Positions 50,055-59,430 of a stretch of DNA of 64,000 bases are shown piece by piece. The stretch's first letter is position 1. Every line of letters begins with the position of its first letter. The position numbers and the translations under genes are program-made. The stretch covers positions 238 to 64,237 of the forward strand of contig DCHC01000016.1 in the NCBI GenBank assembly GCA_002314755.1, read 5' to 3'. The stretch comes from Faecalibacterium sp. UBA1762 (GTDB lineage Bacteria > Bacillota > Clostridia > Oscillospirales > Ruminococcaceae). Under the pieces are notes generated by a model, which did no database searches, had not been told where the DNA came from, and saw only the letters and a program-made list of their open reading frames with translations.

Positions 50055-51884
50055 ATGAGCGTACCAAAGTTGATTGGCGAAAATCCCGCAATCGGTATTC
50101 GCCCTATCGTTGACGGCCGCCGCGGCCCAATGAAGCTGCGGGAAAGCCTGGAACCTCAGGTCATGGCGATGGCCGAGGCTGCCAAAAAGCTGTTCGAGAA
50201 AAATCTGCGTTACCCCGACGGCACCCCCGTCAAGGTGGTCATTGCGGATTCCACCATCGGCCGCGTGCCGGAATCTGCCGCCTGTGCCGAAAAGTTTAAA
50301 AAAGAGGGCGTGGCCATCACCCTTTCCGTCACCCCCTGCTGGTGCTACGGCGCGGAGACAATGGACATGGACCCCCTGACCATCAAGGGCGTTTGGGGCT
50401 TTAACGGCACCGAGCGCCCCGGTGCGGTGTATCTGGCCAGCGTGCTGGCCACCCACGCCCAAAAGGGCCTACCTGCCTTCGGCATCTACGGGCACGAGGT
50501 GCAGGATGCCAACCAGGTCACCGACATTCCCGCCGATGTCAAGGAAAATCTGCTGCGTTTCGGCCGTGCCGCCGTAGCTGCTGCCAGCATGCGCGGCAAA
50601 AGCTATCTGCAGATCGGCTCCATGTGTATGGGTATCGGCGGCTCTATCATCGACCAGGATTTTATGCAGGAATACTTGGGCATGCGGGTAGAGAGCGTGG
50701 ACGAGGTCGAGATTCTTCGCCGGATGGAGGAGGGCATCTATGACCACGCCTCCTTTGAAAAGGCAATGGCCTGGACCAGGGAGCATTGCAAAGAGGGTCG
50801 TGATGACAACCCCGAATCTGTTGAATTTTTAGGCGAGGAGCGCCGGATCCGTTTTACCCCCGAGGAAAAGGAAAAGCAGTGGGAGTTCACCATCAAGATG
50901 TACTGCATCATCCGCGATCTGATGCGGGGCAACCCCAACCTGCCCGACGGCTTTGAAGAGGAAAAGCTGGGTCACAACGCCCTTGCCGCCGGTTTCCAGG
51001 GTCAGCGTCAATGGACCGACCACTGGCCCAACTGCGACTATCCCGAGGCCATCCTTAACTCCAGCTTTGACTTTGAGGGTGCCCGTGAGCCCATGACCTT
51101 TGCCACCGAGAACGATGTTCTGAACGGTTTGGGTATGTTGTTTATGCGGCTGTTGACCAACCGCGCCCAGATTTTCGCCGATGTGCGTACCTTCTGGTCT
51201 CCCGAGGCTACCAAGCGGGTCACCGGATATGATCTGCAGGGCAAGGCTGCCGAAAACGGCGGTATTATCCACCTGCTGAACAGCGGCGCCGCCTGTCTGG
51301 ACGCCTGCGGCGAATGCACCGATGAAAACGGCAACGCCACCATGAAGCAGTGGTGGGATGTCACCGAGGATGATATCAAGAAGATGACCGACGCCACCGT
51401 CTGGTGTGAGGCCGGCTTTGACAACTTCCGCGGCGGCGGATTCTCCAGCCATTTTGTCACCCGTGCCGAGATGCCCGCAACCATGATCCGTCTGAATCTG
51501 GTCAAGGGGCTGGGCCCGGTGCTGCAGATTGCCGAGGGCTGGACCATCAAGCTGCCGGACGAAGTGACCGACACCCTGATGGAGCGTACCAACCCCACCT
51601 GGCCCTGCACCTGGTTTACCCCCCGCTGCGACGGCGTAGAGGGCAGCCCCTTCAAAACCGCTTACGATGTGATGAACAACTGGGGCGCAAACCACGGCGC
51701 TATCAGCTACGGTCATATCGGCGCCGACCTGATCACCCTGTGTAGCATGCTGCGTATCCCGGTGTGCATGCACAATGTTCCCGTGCAGGATGTTTTCCGT
51801 CCCGCCGCGTGGAATGCCTTCGGTATGGATAAGGAAGGCCAGGACTACCGCGCCTGCGCCGCCTATGGCCCTTTGTATAAATAA
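50055..51884 (+). CDS. fucI: L-fucose isomerase
   Basis: A 609-residue enzyme of the L-fucose/D-arabinose isomerase family, a Mn-dependent cytoplasmic enzyme making L-fuculose from L-fucose. The N-terminus PKLIGENPAIGIRPIVDGRRGPMKLRESLE and the metal-region blocks (IGSMCMGIGGSIID, VEWTR-like region replaced by AWTREHCKEG, NYAFDF-like SSFDFEGAREP) fit the family, and length is close to the Escherichia coli enzyme (591). Start is the ATG after AAAGGAGG. It is followed by fucU. D-arabinose or L-rhamnose-like side activities are possible. The kinase and aldolase steps are not encoded in the window. Confidence 0.92.
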   Translation: MSVPKLIGENPAIGIRPIVDGRRGPMKLRESLEPQVMAMAEAAKKLFEKNLRYPDGTPVKVVIADSTIGRVPESAACAEKFKKEGVAITLSVTPCWCYGAETMDMDPLTIKGVWGFNGTERPGAVYLASVLATHAQKGLPAFGIYGHEVQDANQVTDIPADVKENLLRFGRAAVAAASMRGKSYLQIGSMCMGIGGSIIDQDFMQEYLGMRVESVDEVEILRRMEEGIYDHASFEKAMAWTREHCKEGRDDNPESVEFLGEERRIRFTPEEKEKQWEFTIKMYCIIRDLMRGNPNLPDGFEEEKLGHNALAAGFQGQRQWTDHWPNCDYPEAILNSSFDFEGAREPMTFATENDVLNGLGMLFMRLLTNRAQIFADVRTFWSPEATKRVTGYDLQGKAAENGGIIHLLNSGAACLDACGECTDENGNATMKQWWDVTEDDIKKMTDATVWCEAGFDNFRGGGFSSHFVTRAEMPATMIRLNLVKGLGPVLQIAEGWTIKLPDEVTDTLMERTNPTWPCTWFTPRCDGVEGSPFKTAYDVMNNWGANHGAISYGHIGADLITLCSMLRIPVCMHNVPVQDVFRPAAWNAFGMDKEGQDYRACAAYGPLYK

Positions 51885-51901
51885 TTTAGCCGATAGAAAA
51901 A

Positions 51902-51939
51902 CGGGCAGCTTTTCCGGCACGGCCGGGCAAAGCTGCCCG
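51902..51939 (+). other. Intercistronic hairpin between fucI and fucU
   Basis: A perfect 11-bp stem (51902-51912 with 51929-51939) around a GC-rich 16-base loop is followed by CTTT and then A residues. The T-run is too short for a strong terminator, so a processing or stability role, or partial termination lowering fucU, is likely. Confidence 0.5.
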
Positions 51940-51962
51940 CTTTAAAAAAGGAGAAAACTGTC

Positions 51963-52403
51963 ATGCTGAAAGGAATACCCAAAATTCTCTCTCCCGGGCT
52001 GTTAAAGGTTTTGTGCGAGATGGGGCATAGCGACCGTATCGTTATTGCGGATGGCAATTTCCCGGCAGAGAGCATCGGTAAAAATGCCAAGGTCATCCGT
52101 TGTGACGGCCATGGCACCCCCGAGCTGCTGGACGCGATTTTACAGGTCTTTCCGCTGGACACCTATGTAGAAAAGCCTCTGCAGCTGATGGAGGTTATGC
52201 CCGGTGACCCGGTCAAGACCCCCATCTGGGATACCTATAAGGAGATTGTCGCCAGGCACGATGCTCGCGGTGCCGAGACCGTGGGCACCATTGAGCGGTT
52301 TGCCTTTTACGAGGAGGCCCGCAAGGCTTATGCCGTTGTTGCCACCGGTGAAAGCGCCATCTATGCAAACATCATGCTGCAAAAGGGCGTTGTCACCGAT
52401 TAA
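51963..52403 (+). CDS. fucU: L-fucose mutarotase (RbsD/FucU family)
   Basis: A 146-residue mutarotase interconverting L-fucose anomers. It has the family signature MGHSDRIVIADGNFPAES with His22, Asp24 and Asp30. The C-terminal FYEEARKAYAVVATGESAIYANIMLQKGVV is typical of FucU rather than RbsD. The ATG follows AAAGGAG. It is 78 bases after fucI in the same direction. Confidence 0.95.
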   Translation: MLKGIPKILSPGLLKVLCEMGHSDRIVIADGNFPAESIGKNAKVIRCDGHGTPELLDAILQVFPLDTYVEKPLQLMEVMPGDPVKTPIWDTYKEIVARHDARGAETVGTIERFAFYEEARKAYAVVATGESAIYANIMLQKGVVTD

Positions 52404-52434
52404 GCAATTTTTCAGGCTTTTCGCATCACGAAAC

Positions 52435-52470
52435 AGGTCGGCTTTCTCAAAACGGAAAGCCGGCCTTTTT
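52435..52470 (+). terminator. Rho-independent terminator after fucU
   Basis: AGGTCGGCTTTC pairs, with one mismatch, with GAAAGCCGGCCT around a short loop; five T residues follow. Confidence 0.8.
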
Positions 52471-52542
52471 CATTTGTTCTGAAAGCCATGTATTTTTCCG
52501 CTCTTTTGCGAATGGAAAACCTCTTTCTCGGTAAATAATTCG

Positions 52543-52571
52543 TAGACAGCCTCAACAATTATTGTTATAAT
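52543..52571 (+). promoter_or_regulatory. Promoter of the URO-D-like gene unit
   Basis: TAGACA (52543-52548) and TATAAT (52566-52571) are 17 bases apart, about 50 bases upstream of the start at 52623. Confidence 0.6.
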
Positions 52572-52622
52572 AAGGGCAAATCATCTGCATCCCCCGAAAA
52601 ATCAAAAAGGATGGTGTTTCTT

Positions 52623-53623
52623 ATGACAAACCGTGAGCGTTTTGACGCTATCTTAAACCGTAAGCCCGCTGACCGCGCCCCCGTTATTGAATGGGCTGGT
52701 TACTGGGATAAGACCTTTAACCGCTGGTACAGCGAAGGGCTGCCACACACCGAGGACGGCACCCCTTATCACATCAACCGTTATTTTGAACAGGATAAGA
52801 TCTGGCAGTTCTGGCTGCCCACCCGAAACGCAAGCTGCCCTGTTGCCGCAGAGTTCGGCGCGCCCGTCCTGCTCGAGCCGGAAAAATACGAGGAATTCCG
52901 TCAAAAGTATCTGTTCAGCGACGAATGTCTACAGGTGATTCGCGACCGGCTGGAGGATTATCTGCAGCGCGACCCGAATGGTGAATATGTCACCTGGTTT
53001 ACGCTGGATGGCTTTTTCTGGTTTCCACGCACCCTGTTCGGCATTGAAAATCATCTGTTTGCCTTTTACGATTACGAGGATGTCATGCTGCAGATGAACC
53101 GGGATCTGTGTGTTTTTTTCAAAAAAGCATTGGCAATTATCTATGAAAAGCTCCGGCCCCAGTTTATGACCTTTGCCGAGGATATGTCCTACAACAACGG
53201 GCCCATGCTCTCTCACGGGCTGTACGAAAAATTTATGGCACCCTTCTATAGGGAGCTGATTCCCACCATCCAGTCCTACGGAACCAAGGTTTTTATCGAT
53301 ACCGACGGCAATGTAGAACCGCTGATTCCCTGGTTTTTGGAGTGCGGCATTCAGGGTGTGCTACCTTTGGAGCGTCAGGCAGGTGTGGATGTCAATCGGA
53401 TCCGTCAGACCTACCCGGATTTTCTGATGATCGGCGGCTACAATAAACTGATCATGAAGGATGGCGAGGCCGCAATGCTGCCGAATTTGAACGCCTTTCC
53501 CCAGCCATTCAGTCCGGCGGATATATCCCCAGCGTGGATCACCAGACCCCGCCGGATGTCTCGCTGGAAAATTATCGCATCTTTATGAAGCTGCTGCGGG
53601 AATACACCGTCTACCGCAAATAA
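52623..53623 (+). pseudogene. URO-D-like (uroporphyrinogen decarboxylase / corrinoid methyltransferase fold) gene with a one-base deletion
   Basis: The reading frame encodes a URO-D-superfamily protein (TNRERFDAILNRKPADRAPV at the start, FMTFAEDMSYNNGPMLS, GVLPLERQAGVDVNRIR). Such proteins are decarboxylases or methyl-transferring enzymes. From about position 53478 the frame no longer matches the family and stops at 53588. The next frame supplies exactly the expected end: EFERLSPAIQSGGYIPS and then a block with DHQTPPDVSLENY, ending at 53623. One missing base near 53478-53482 explains this. It is either a true inactivating mutation or a sequencing/assembly error. The ATG at 52623 is preferred over 52611 because of AAAAAGGA spacing. 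The gene-pair with the 1039-residue protein suggests a shared pathway. Confidence 0.82.
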
Positions 53624-53657
53624 CGCTGCCGGAATAACAAGTAAGGATGACAAACCC

Positions 53658-56600
53658 ATGAAAAATCTGCTTCACCTTTTGCCTGCCTGTGACGATGCCT
53701 CTCTTTACCGCATACAGGGTACGCCGCTATGCCACAACGAGCGCCTTTGGCAGGGCGAGCAGCCAGGCAGCCTGCAAAGCTATCTTGTGCTGAGCTACCG
53801 CGCCGAAAATTTGGAACGCCGTGCCATGCTGCGCCAACCGGTGATTCTTGCCGCCGCAGGGCAAGAAACCATTGGTCTGATTCATATCCACGATCTCATC
53901 GCAGACGGAGCGAACCACCGTGTCATTGTCCCCGCTGACATATCCGGTTTTGATCACCTATCCGTTGCGCTTTCTACCCGTTTTCCCTCTGCTCTGCTGG
54001 AGATAAGCGAGCTTTATACCTGCGAAGCCGGGGAGCTGCCCTTCCGTTTTATTCCGACCCAACCCCAAGAGGGTTACTGTCCCCTGGACATTGCCGCCTA
54101 CTGCAACGATGTTTTGCCTGCCGACCCCGGCACCGTGGATAGCGGTGTCGGCATTCCCAAGGGCACCCTTGCCCTGCAGGGCATTCCCTTTGCCTTTGCC
54201 GACGGCAAAATGATCCGACCCGCGGATGACCCGGCCGAAAACGAAGAGCCCGTGGTCAATTTCGGCGTGCCTACCACCCGCCGTGTCTGCCGCCCCGTCA
54301 GCAAGGAAAGCCGGATTGAGCTGCCGGTCAACTGTAGCGCCGCTGAGCTGCTATTCTGTCTGTATATGGACGGCAACACCTACGAGCGGTACGGCTTTTG
54401 CGCCCCAGACCCCACCATTCTGGGCAGTGCCAACGGCGAGGTACTGATGCCCCTGCAGATCAATGATATTGAGCGGTATTCCGTGCAGGTCGTATATACC
54501 GACGGGTTTGTAGATGAATGCTTCCCCGAAAACCTTGCCACCCATAAGCATGTGATCTCCGGCGAGGTAGGTGTTTACGGCGTGCGAACCCTGCCGGAAA
54601 AAATCATAGAAAAAATCGTTTTTGAAAACCGCACCCTGCGTACCGACATTTCGGTGCTGGCGGTCACCGCCAATCTTTCCGCACCCTGCGTCACCGCCGA
54701 TTTCTTTGCCTCGCGTGTAAAACGACCTGCCCCTGCAAAAGACTTTGGCAAAGAAATGACGCTGAACGGCAGCACCCTCACGGTGAAAAACGGCAGCTTT
54801 TTTGCGGAATTTGATCTGAGCGACGGTTTCACTTTGGTCAAGGCTGCCAGCGGTTATGACGAAGCCTTCACCCTTAGCTGCCGAATGCTGAAAATACGGC
54901 AGGGGGAACAGCGGATCGACCGCTTTTGCTTTGCCGAGGCTGCCGTTACCGGCAACACGGCACGGATTGCTTATTCCTTCAATCAGCTGCGGCTGACGGT
55001 TGTCGTGGAAAACAGCTGTGAAAACGGTATAGAGCTTTCTTTACAGGCAGAAAACCGGGGCGAAGAAACCCGCTTCGGCATCCTGTTTCCCGTTTTAGAA
55101 AACCTGCAGCTGGAAAATAGCCAAAACACCTGGTATTTTCTGCCCAAATATCAAAACACCGAAAGTAACGCCAGCTGCTATGTCTACGAGGAATCCGCCC
55201 CCTCCTATCCCATGCAGTTTATGGATATTTTTAACCCCACTGCCGGTTGGGGCATTGCGCTGAACACCTTCGAACGGGATTTAAAGGTGCGCAAATATGC
55301 CCTGATCAAGCAGGAGGGTAAGGTGCAGGCCTTTGTGGAATATCCCGAAATGTACGGTCGCCTTGCCAAAGACGGCGCCACGGTCACCAGCAAGACCCGT
55401 GTATCCTTTCACGAGGGGGATTGGCATAAGCCTTGGCTGCTATATAAAAGCTGGCTGGACAGCTGGTATGAGCCCTATCACTGTCAGGATAAAAAATGGT
55501 ATCGGCAGCTATTCTGGCTGATTGCCGAAATCACCGATTTTGCCGAGCGCAGCGATTTTTACAAGATACCGGTCTGGTATGTGGACGGCAAATATCACTA
55601 CAGCGAGATCATGCAGGAGGTACAGAGTATCTACGGCGAAAAGCCGGATATCCTGCACATGTGGGGCTGGACTGCCAGTCCCGGAGAAAACGAGGCGCAG
55701 CACTGGGGCAACTACAATACCGAAGACTACAACCGGATCGGCGGCCTGGAAAAATGGACTGCAGAGCTGAAACGCTTCAAGCAGGAGACCGGCGCCGAGA
55801 TTTCACTGTATCTGCACCCCACCCTGCTCAGCGACTGTTATCCTCATTTCAACCGATATTTCCCGAAATACGCGGTTGAAAATGCTGCCGGTAACCACAT
55901 CGACCTGTTCGGACACCATTTTCGTATGTGCCACGCCAACCGGGAATGGCGCAATTTTGTGCTAGATATCTACCCTCGCGTCTATCAGGAGACCGGCATC
56001 CGGCTTTTGTATGTGGATGAGTTCAGCCTGCGGGTGGAAAACCGCTGCTACGCCGAGGGGCATGGACACGAGGTACCCTCTAATCTGCTGAAAACCGACC
56101 GCACCGTGATTACCGAGTTGAAGGACCGTATGCCGGATGAGGTCGTTCTATACGGCGAGTATTATCCGGTTGATGTAAACGCACGGTATATTGACTGTAA
56201 CATCAGCTACTATATTCTGGATTCCATCAACGAGATGATCGAGCAGGGCGTTCACGGCTCAGACGGCGATGACAGCTTTTGCCGGGTGTTCACCGACCTT
56301 TACCGGTTTGCTTTCCCCAAAATTGTGCAGCTGATTTTGCCCATGGCAATGCGCAGCCTGACCTGGCAGCCCTTAAAGGCCACCTTCTTTAACGGTGAAG
56401 CCATCTACGATTCCTTCTGGGATGCAGAAGAAAGCCGGGGTGTCAAATACATGGCGCGGGCCTACCGCCTGAAAAAGCAGTATGCCGACTGCTTTGCCTG
56501 CGACCACCCCGAAACCATGGTCGAAACCTTGTCAGATGCGATCTGTGCCAACCGCTACCCCGGCGAGACCCGCTGTGTATACACCCTGTTCAACCGGGGG

Positions 56601-56777
56601 CATCACACCTATCAAGGCGAGGTTTTGTGCTTGCCCACCGTACCCGGCGCCCAATACCGGGACATTTGGAACGACGTACCGCTGTCTACGCGGGAGCAGG
56701 ACTGTAAAACCTACCTGATTCACCGGATTACCGCCCATAATACCGCTGCCATTGCAATCATATATCCGGACAAATAA
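53658..56777 (+). CDS. 1039-residue glycosidase-like protein (DUF6259-like), uncharacterised
   Basis: A very long protein with no signal peptide or membrane segment. The first about 570 residues are beta-rich. The region from about 590 to 950 looks like a TIM barrel: DWHKPWLLYKSWLDSWYEPY, PDILHMWGWTASPG, ISLYLHPTLL, GIRLLYVDEFSL, VVLYGEYYPVDVN and WQPLKATFFNGEAIYDSF. The acidic residues in YVDEF and YGEYY stand at positions typical for clan-A glycosidases. A short beta domain closes the protein. I associate this arrangement with the DUF6259 family, but this is recollection, not a search. No biochemical function is known to me. Confidence 0.65.
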   Translation: MKNLLHLLPACDDASLYRIQGTPLCHNERLWQGEQPGSLQSYLVLSYRAENLERRAMLRQPVILAAAGQETIGLIHIHDLIADGANHRVIVPADISGFDHLSVALSTRFPSALLEISELYTCEAGELPFRFIPTQPQEGYCPLDIAAYCNDVLPADPGTVDSGVGIPKGTLALQGIPFAFADGKMIRPADDPAENEEPVVNFGVPTTRRVCRPVSKESRIELPVNCSAAELLFCLYMDGNTYERYGFCAPDPTILGSANGEVLMPLQINDIERYSVQVVYTDGFVDECFPENLATHKHVISGEVGVYGVRTLPEKIIEKIVFENRTLRTDISVLAVTANLSAPCVTADFFASRVKRPAPAKDFGKEMTLNGSTLTVKNGSFFAEFDLSDGFTLVKAASGYDEAFTLSCRMLKIRQGEQRIDRFCFAEAAVTGNTARIAYSFNQLRLTVVVENSCENGIELSLQAENRGEETRFGILFPVLENLQLENSQNTWYFLPKYQNTESNASCYVYEESAPSYPMQFMDIFNPTAGWGIALNTFERDLKVRKYALIKQEGKVQAFVEYPEMYGRLAKDGATVTSKTRVSFHEGDWHKPWLLYKSWLDSWYEPYHCQDKKWYRQLFWLIAEITDFAERSDFYKIPVWYVDGKYHYSEIMQEVQSIYGEKPDILHMWGWTASPGENEAQHWGNYNTEDYNRIGGLEKWTAELKRFKQETGAEISLYLHPTLLSDCYPHFNRYFPKYAVENAAGNHIDLFGHHFRMCHANREWRNFVLDIYPRVYQETGIRLLYVDEFSLRVENRCYAEGHGHEVPSNLLKTDRTVITELKDRMPDEVVLYGEYYPVDVNARYIDCNISYYILDSINEMIEQGVHGSDGDDSFCRVFTDLYRFAFPKIVQLILPMAMRSLTWQPLKATFFNGEAIYDSFWDAEESRGVKYMARAYRLKKQYADCFACDHPETMVETLSDAICANRYPGETRCVYTLFNRGHHTYQGEVLCLPTVPGAQYRDIWNDVPLSTREQDCKTYLIHRITAHNTAAIAIIYPDK

Positions 56778-56841
56778 CCGTATTGAAAAAGCCGGCTGCT
56801 TTGATGGAATACCGGGCTGATACCGTCCGGGCAGTTCCGTT

Positions 56842-56882
56842 GTCTATGCCGGGCTAATGCGCATAGACCGCTTTTTCTTTCT
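56842..56882 (+). terminator. Rho-independent terminator
   Basis: GTCTATGC (56842-56849) pairs with GCATAGAC (56861-56868), followed by CGCTTTTTCTTTCTT. It also marks the boundary to the more A/T-rich right-hand region. Confidence 0.65.
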
Positions 56883-56884
56883 TC

Positions 56885-58681
56885 TCAAAGCTGACCTATC
56901 GTCTCTGTAATGGACATTTTATTCAGTAGCTTGATGGGCTTGCGGATTCCGGCCATAACAGACAAAACAAAGAAACCTGCGATTACTATCAGTTCTGCGG
57001 TCGGCAGATGCCACAGCGCATAGGCATAGTGGGACGTAATCAAAAAGCCGTACAGCCATTTGCTGAATAAAAGCCCTGTGATAAGCCCGATCGTACAGCC
57101 AAGGCCGGAATAAGTAAGTGTTTCGGCTTTAATCATGCTGCCGATTTGTTTTTTTGACATACCGACTGCCCGCATAGCTCCGTACTGCTTCATTCTCGCC
57201 GATACGCTCATGGAAATGCTATTAACAATATTCAAAACGGTCACAAGCGCTATGACCAGCAGAAAACTATACACACAGACAAGAAATGCGACATATGTTC
57301 CGTGGGTATCATTTTCGCGATTGTCGATCCATTTGTACTGCGTCCCGGTCAGTGTTTTCAGTGCATCCACAACATCATCCGCTGCCGGGTCGGAAAGCCG
57401 GAGAAGTATCATCGTATAATCCGATATTCCGGTCATATTCCTGAACAGTCCATCCGACACAATCAGCGTCGTTTCTCCCCCGGTGCTTCCGTCAGCGCTG
57501 AACGGATCGTATTTCAGTTTCCCGGCAACAGCGAGCCGCGTTCCGAAAACAGATACTGCGCTCCCCTGTTTGATCTCTTCGTCAGAGATTACAAGTACCG
57601 CGCCGCCATTTATGACGGTTTCCAAATCACAGCTTCTTTCCAACATTCCGTCTTTCTTCAATGCTTCAAGGTCAAACGCACTAAAGGAAATCACGCTGAC
57701 ACGGTTCACAGACGGTACACTGTCAAAGTCTGCTTCCACATCAAAAACTGCCCGCCGTCCGAAAACATGTTTTACACCGTCTGTGTTCTCCAGTGTCGCC
57801 AAAAGCCGATTTTCAATCCAGTCTCCGTTCTCTGCGTATATTTCAATATCCGCTTTACTCGATGACTGCGGCATCATACAGTTTACAAGATCGATCAAAA
57901 CGGAAAAACTCAGAAAAAGAAGGATGCTAAGCGCGAACGAACCAATTATCAGAAAAAGATTTTTTCGCGATTCTGTTGCATGGTAAATGCCCAGTGCTTT
58001 CTCAATACGGATCTTTTTTACCGTCTTCATGATTTGTACGTCCTTTTTCTCCTCCGTGTTACCGGAGAGGGCGGAAACGGGCGTCACTTTTGCGGCTCTT
58101 TTGGCAGGCTTGCCGGCTGCGATCAGTACAGTGAGGATACCGACAGTAACACCGCTCACCATACCGAGGACACTAACCCTATGTTGGGGCATATCCGCCC
58201 ACTCGCCGCCGACAGCATATTTTAAAATGGCACACAAGCCCCATGTAACAACCGTACCCAGCAGAAGTCCTGTGGGAATCGCTTTATTACACCAACTCAG
58301 CGCCTCCAATCTGACATATCGGATGATTTGCTTTTTGCTCATTCCGATGCAGCGCAGCATTCCGAAAAGCTGTGTTCTCTGCGCCACATTGCTATTCAAA
58401 CTGCCTGCGATCATTAAAATACCCGTGCAAAGGACAAACACAAACAACAGCACAGCAATCGGAAGCAGGGACAAAAACGCATCGGATATAAACAAGCTTT
58501 TGACTTCTTCCATTCCGTGCTTGGCAACTAATCTTGCCGTCTCCTGACGGACAGCCATTTCCGCCATGGAAAAAACTGCCGTCACCAAAAAAACGGCAAT
58601 AACAATGCAACATACCGTCATTCTGTTTTGCCGTTTATGCAATCTCACAGAGATCGGGATTATGGAAAGATAGCTTTTCAT
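56885..58681 (-). CDS. FtsX-type ABC transporter permease
   Basis: A 598-residue permease with two FtsX-like domains. Four hydrophobic segments (near residues 22, 70, 125, 165) precede the first domain end, and another is near residue 240. An outside domain of about 190 residues (from CMMPQSSSKADIEIY) and three final segments follow. The paired motifs GMLRCIGMSKKQIIRYV and GAMRAVGMSKKQIGSMI are the coupling helices to the ATPase. Exporters of this type remove peptides, antibiotics or lipids, often antimicrobial peptides. It starts two bases after the ATPase gene, behind GGGAGG. Confidence 0.88.
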   Translation of the reverse strand: MKSYLSIIPISVRLHKRQNRMTVCCIVIAVFLVTAVFSMAEMAVRQETARLVAKHGMEEVKSLFISDAFLSLLPIAVLLFVFVLCTGILMIAGSLNSNVAQRTQLFGMLRCIGMSKKQIIRYVRLEALSWCNKAIPTGLLLGTVVTWGLCAILKYAVGGEWADMPQHRVSVLGMVSGVTVGILTVLIAAGKPAKRAAKVTPVSALSGNTEEKKDVQIMKTVKKIRIEKALGIYHATESRKNLFLIIGSFALSILLFLSFSVLIDLVNCMMPQSSSKADIEIYAENGDWIENRLLATLENTDGVKHVFGRRAVFDVEADFDSVPSVNRVSVISFSAFDLEALKKDGMLERSCDLETVINGGAVLVISDEEIKQGSAVSVFGTRLAVAGKLKYDPFSADGSTGGETTLIVSDGLFRNMTGISDYTMILLRLSDPAADDVVDALKTLTGTQYKWIDNRENDTHGTYVAFLVCVYSFLLVIALVTVLNIVNSISMSVSARMKQYGAMRAVGMSKKQIGSMIKAETLTYSGLGCTIGLITGLLFSKWLYGFLITSHYAYALWHLPTAELIVIAGFFVLSVMAGIRKPIKLLNKMSITETIGQL

Positions 58682-58683
58682 AC

Positions 58684-59361
58684 TTACAACCTCCCAAAAT
58701 CCGTCAAAACACCGTCAGAAACCTGAAGAATGCGATCTGCTGTCTGTGCAATACTGCGGCTGTGCGTGATCATGATGATGGTCTGCTCGTATTTTTTCGA
58801 TGTTTCTTTCAGCAGTGCAAGCACTTCATTTGTGTTTTGAGTATCCAGATTTCCCGTCGGCTCATCCGCCAGAATCAGACTTGGCCGTGTAAATAAAGCT
58901 CTGCCGATAGCCACTCTCTGCTGCTGGCCTCCTGAAAGCTGTCCCGGCAAATAATCTCTGCGCTCCTTCAGATTCAAAATGGTTAAAAGCTCTTCCAGAT
59001 AACCTCTGTCAGGCTTTTGATAATCCAGCAAAACCGGAAAAATGATATTCTGCTCCACGGTAAGCTCCGGTATCAGGTTAAATGCCTGAAAAATAAAACC
59101 GATATTTCTGCGCCGGAAAACGGTCACAGCATTATCGTCCATGGAAAGGATATCTTTACCGTCGATACTTATTTTCCCCTCTGTAGGCGTATCCAACGCG
59201 CCAATCATATTCAGCAGTGTGCTTTTTCCGGAGCCGGATTCACCGACAATGGTTACAAATTCGCCTTTCGGTACTGCAAAGCTCACATTTTTCAAAGCAT
59301 GGACTGCCGTATTTCCTTTTCCGTATGTTTTGGAAAGCGATTTTACTTCCAATAGATTCAT
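58684..59361 (-). CDS. MacB/LolD-type ABC transporter ATPase
   Basis: A 225-residue ATPase of the class paired with FtsX-type permeases. Motifs are Walker A GESGSGKST (residues 39-47), Q-loop FQAFNL, signature LSGGQQQRVAIGRAL and Walker B LILADEPTGNLD with the H-loop in ITHSRS. It powers the permease encoded directly downstream. Together with the upstream two-component system it forms a unit resembling BceRSAB-type peptide-detoxification modules. Confidence 0.94.
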   Translation of the reverse strand: MNLLEVKSLSKTYGKGNTAVHALKNVSFAVPKGEFVTIVGESGSGKSTLLNMIGALDTPTEGKISIDGKDILSMDDNAVTVFRRRNIGFIFQAFNLIPELTVEQNIIFPVLLDYQKPDRGYLEELLTILNLKERRDYLPGQLSGGQQQRVAIGRALFTRPSLILADEPTGNLDTQNTNEVLALLKETSKKYEQTIIMITHSRSIAQTADRILQVSDGVLTDFGRL

Positions 59362-59430
59362 TGTAAAGACCTCCTGTTTTTTGTCAGTATCATTCTAACC
59401 ATACAATCTTACACTGACGCTAATACATTC

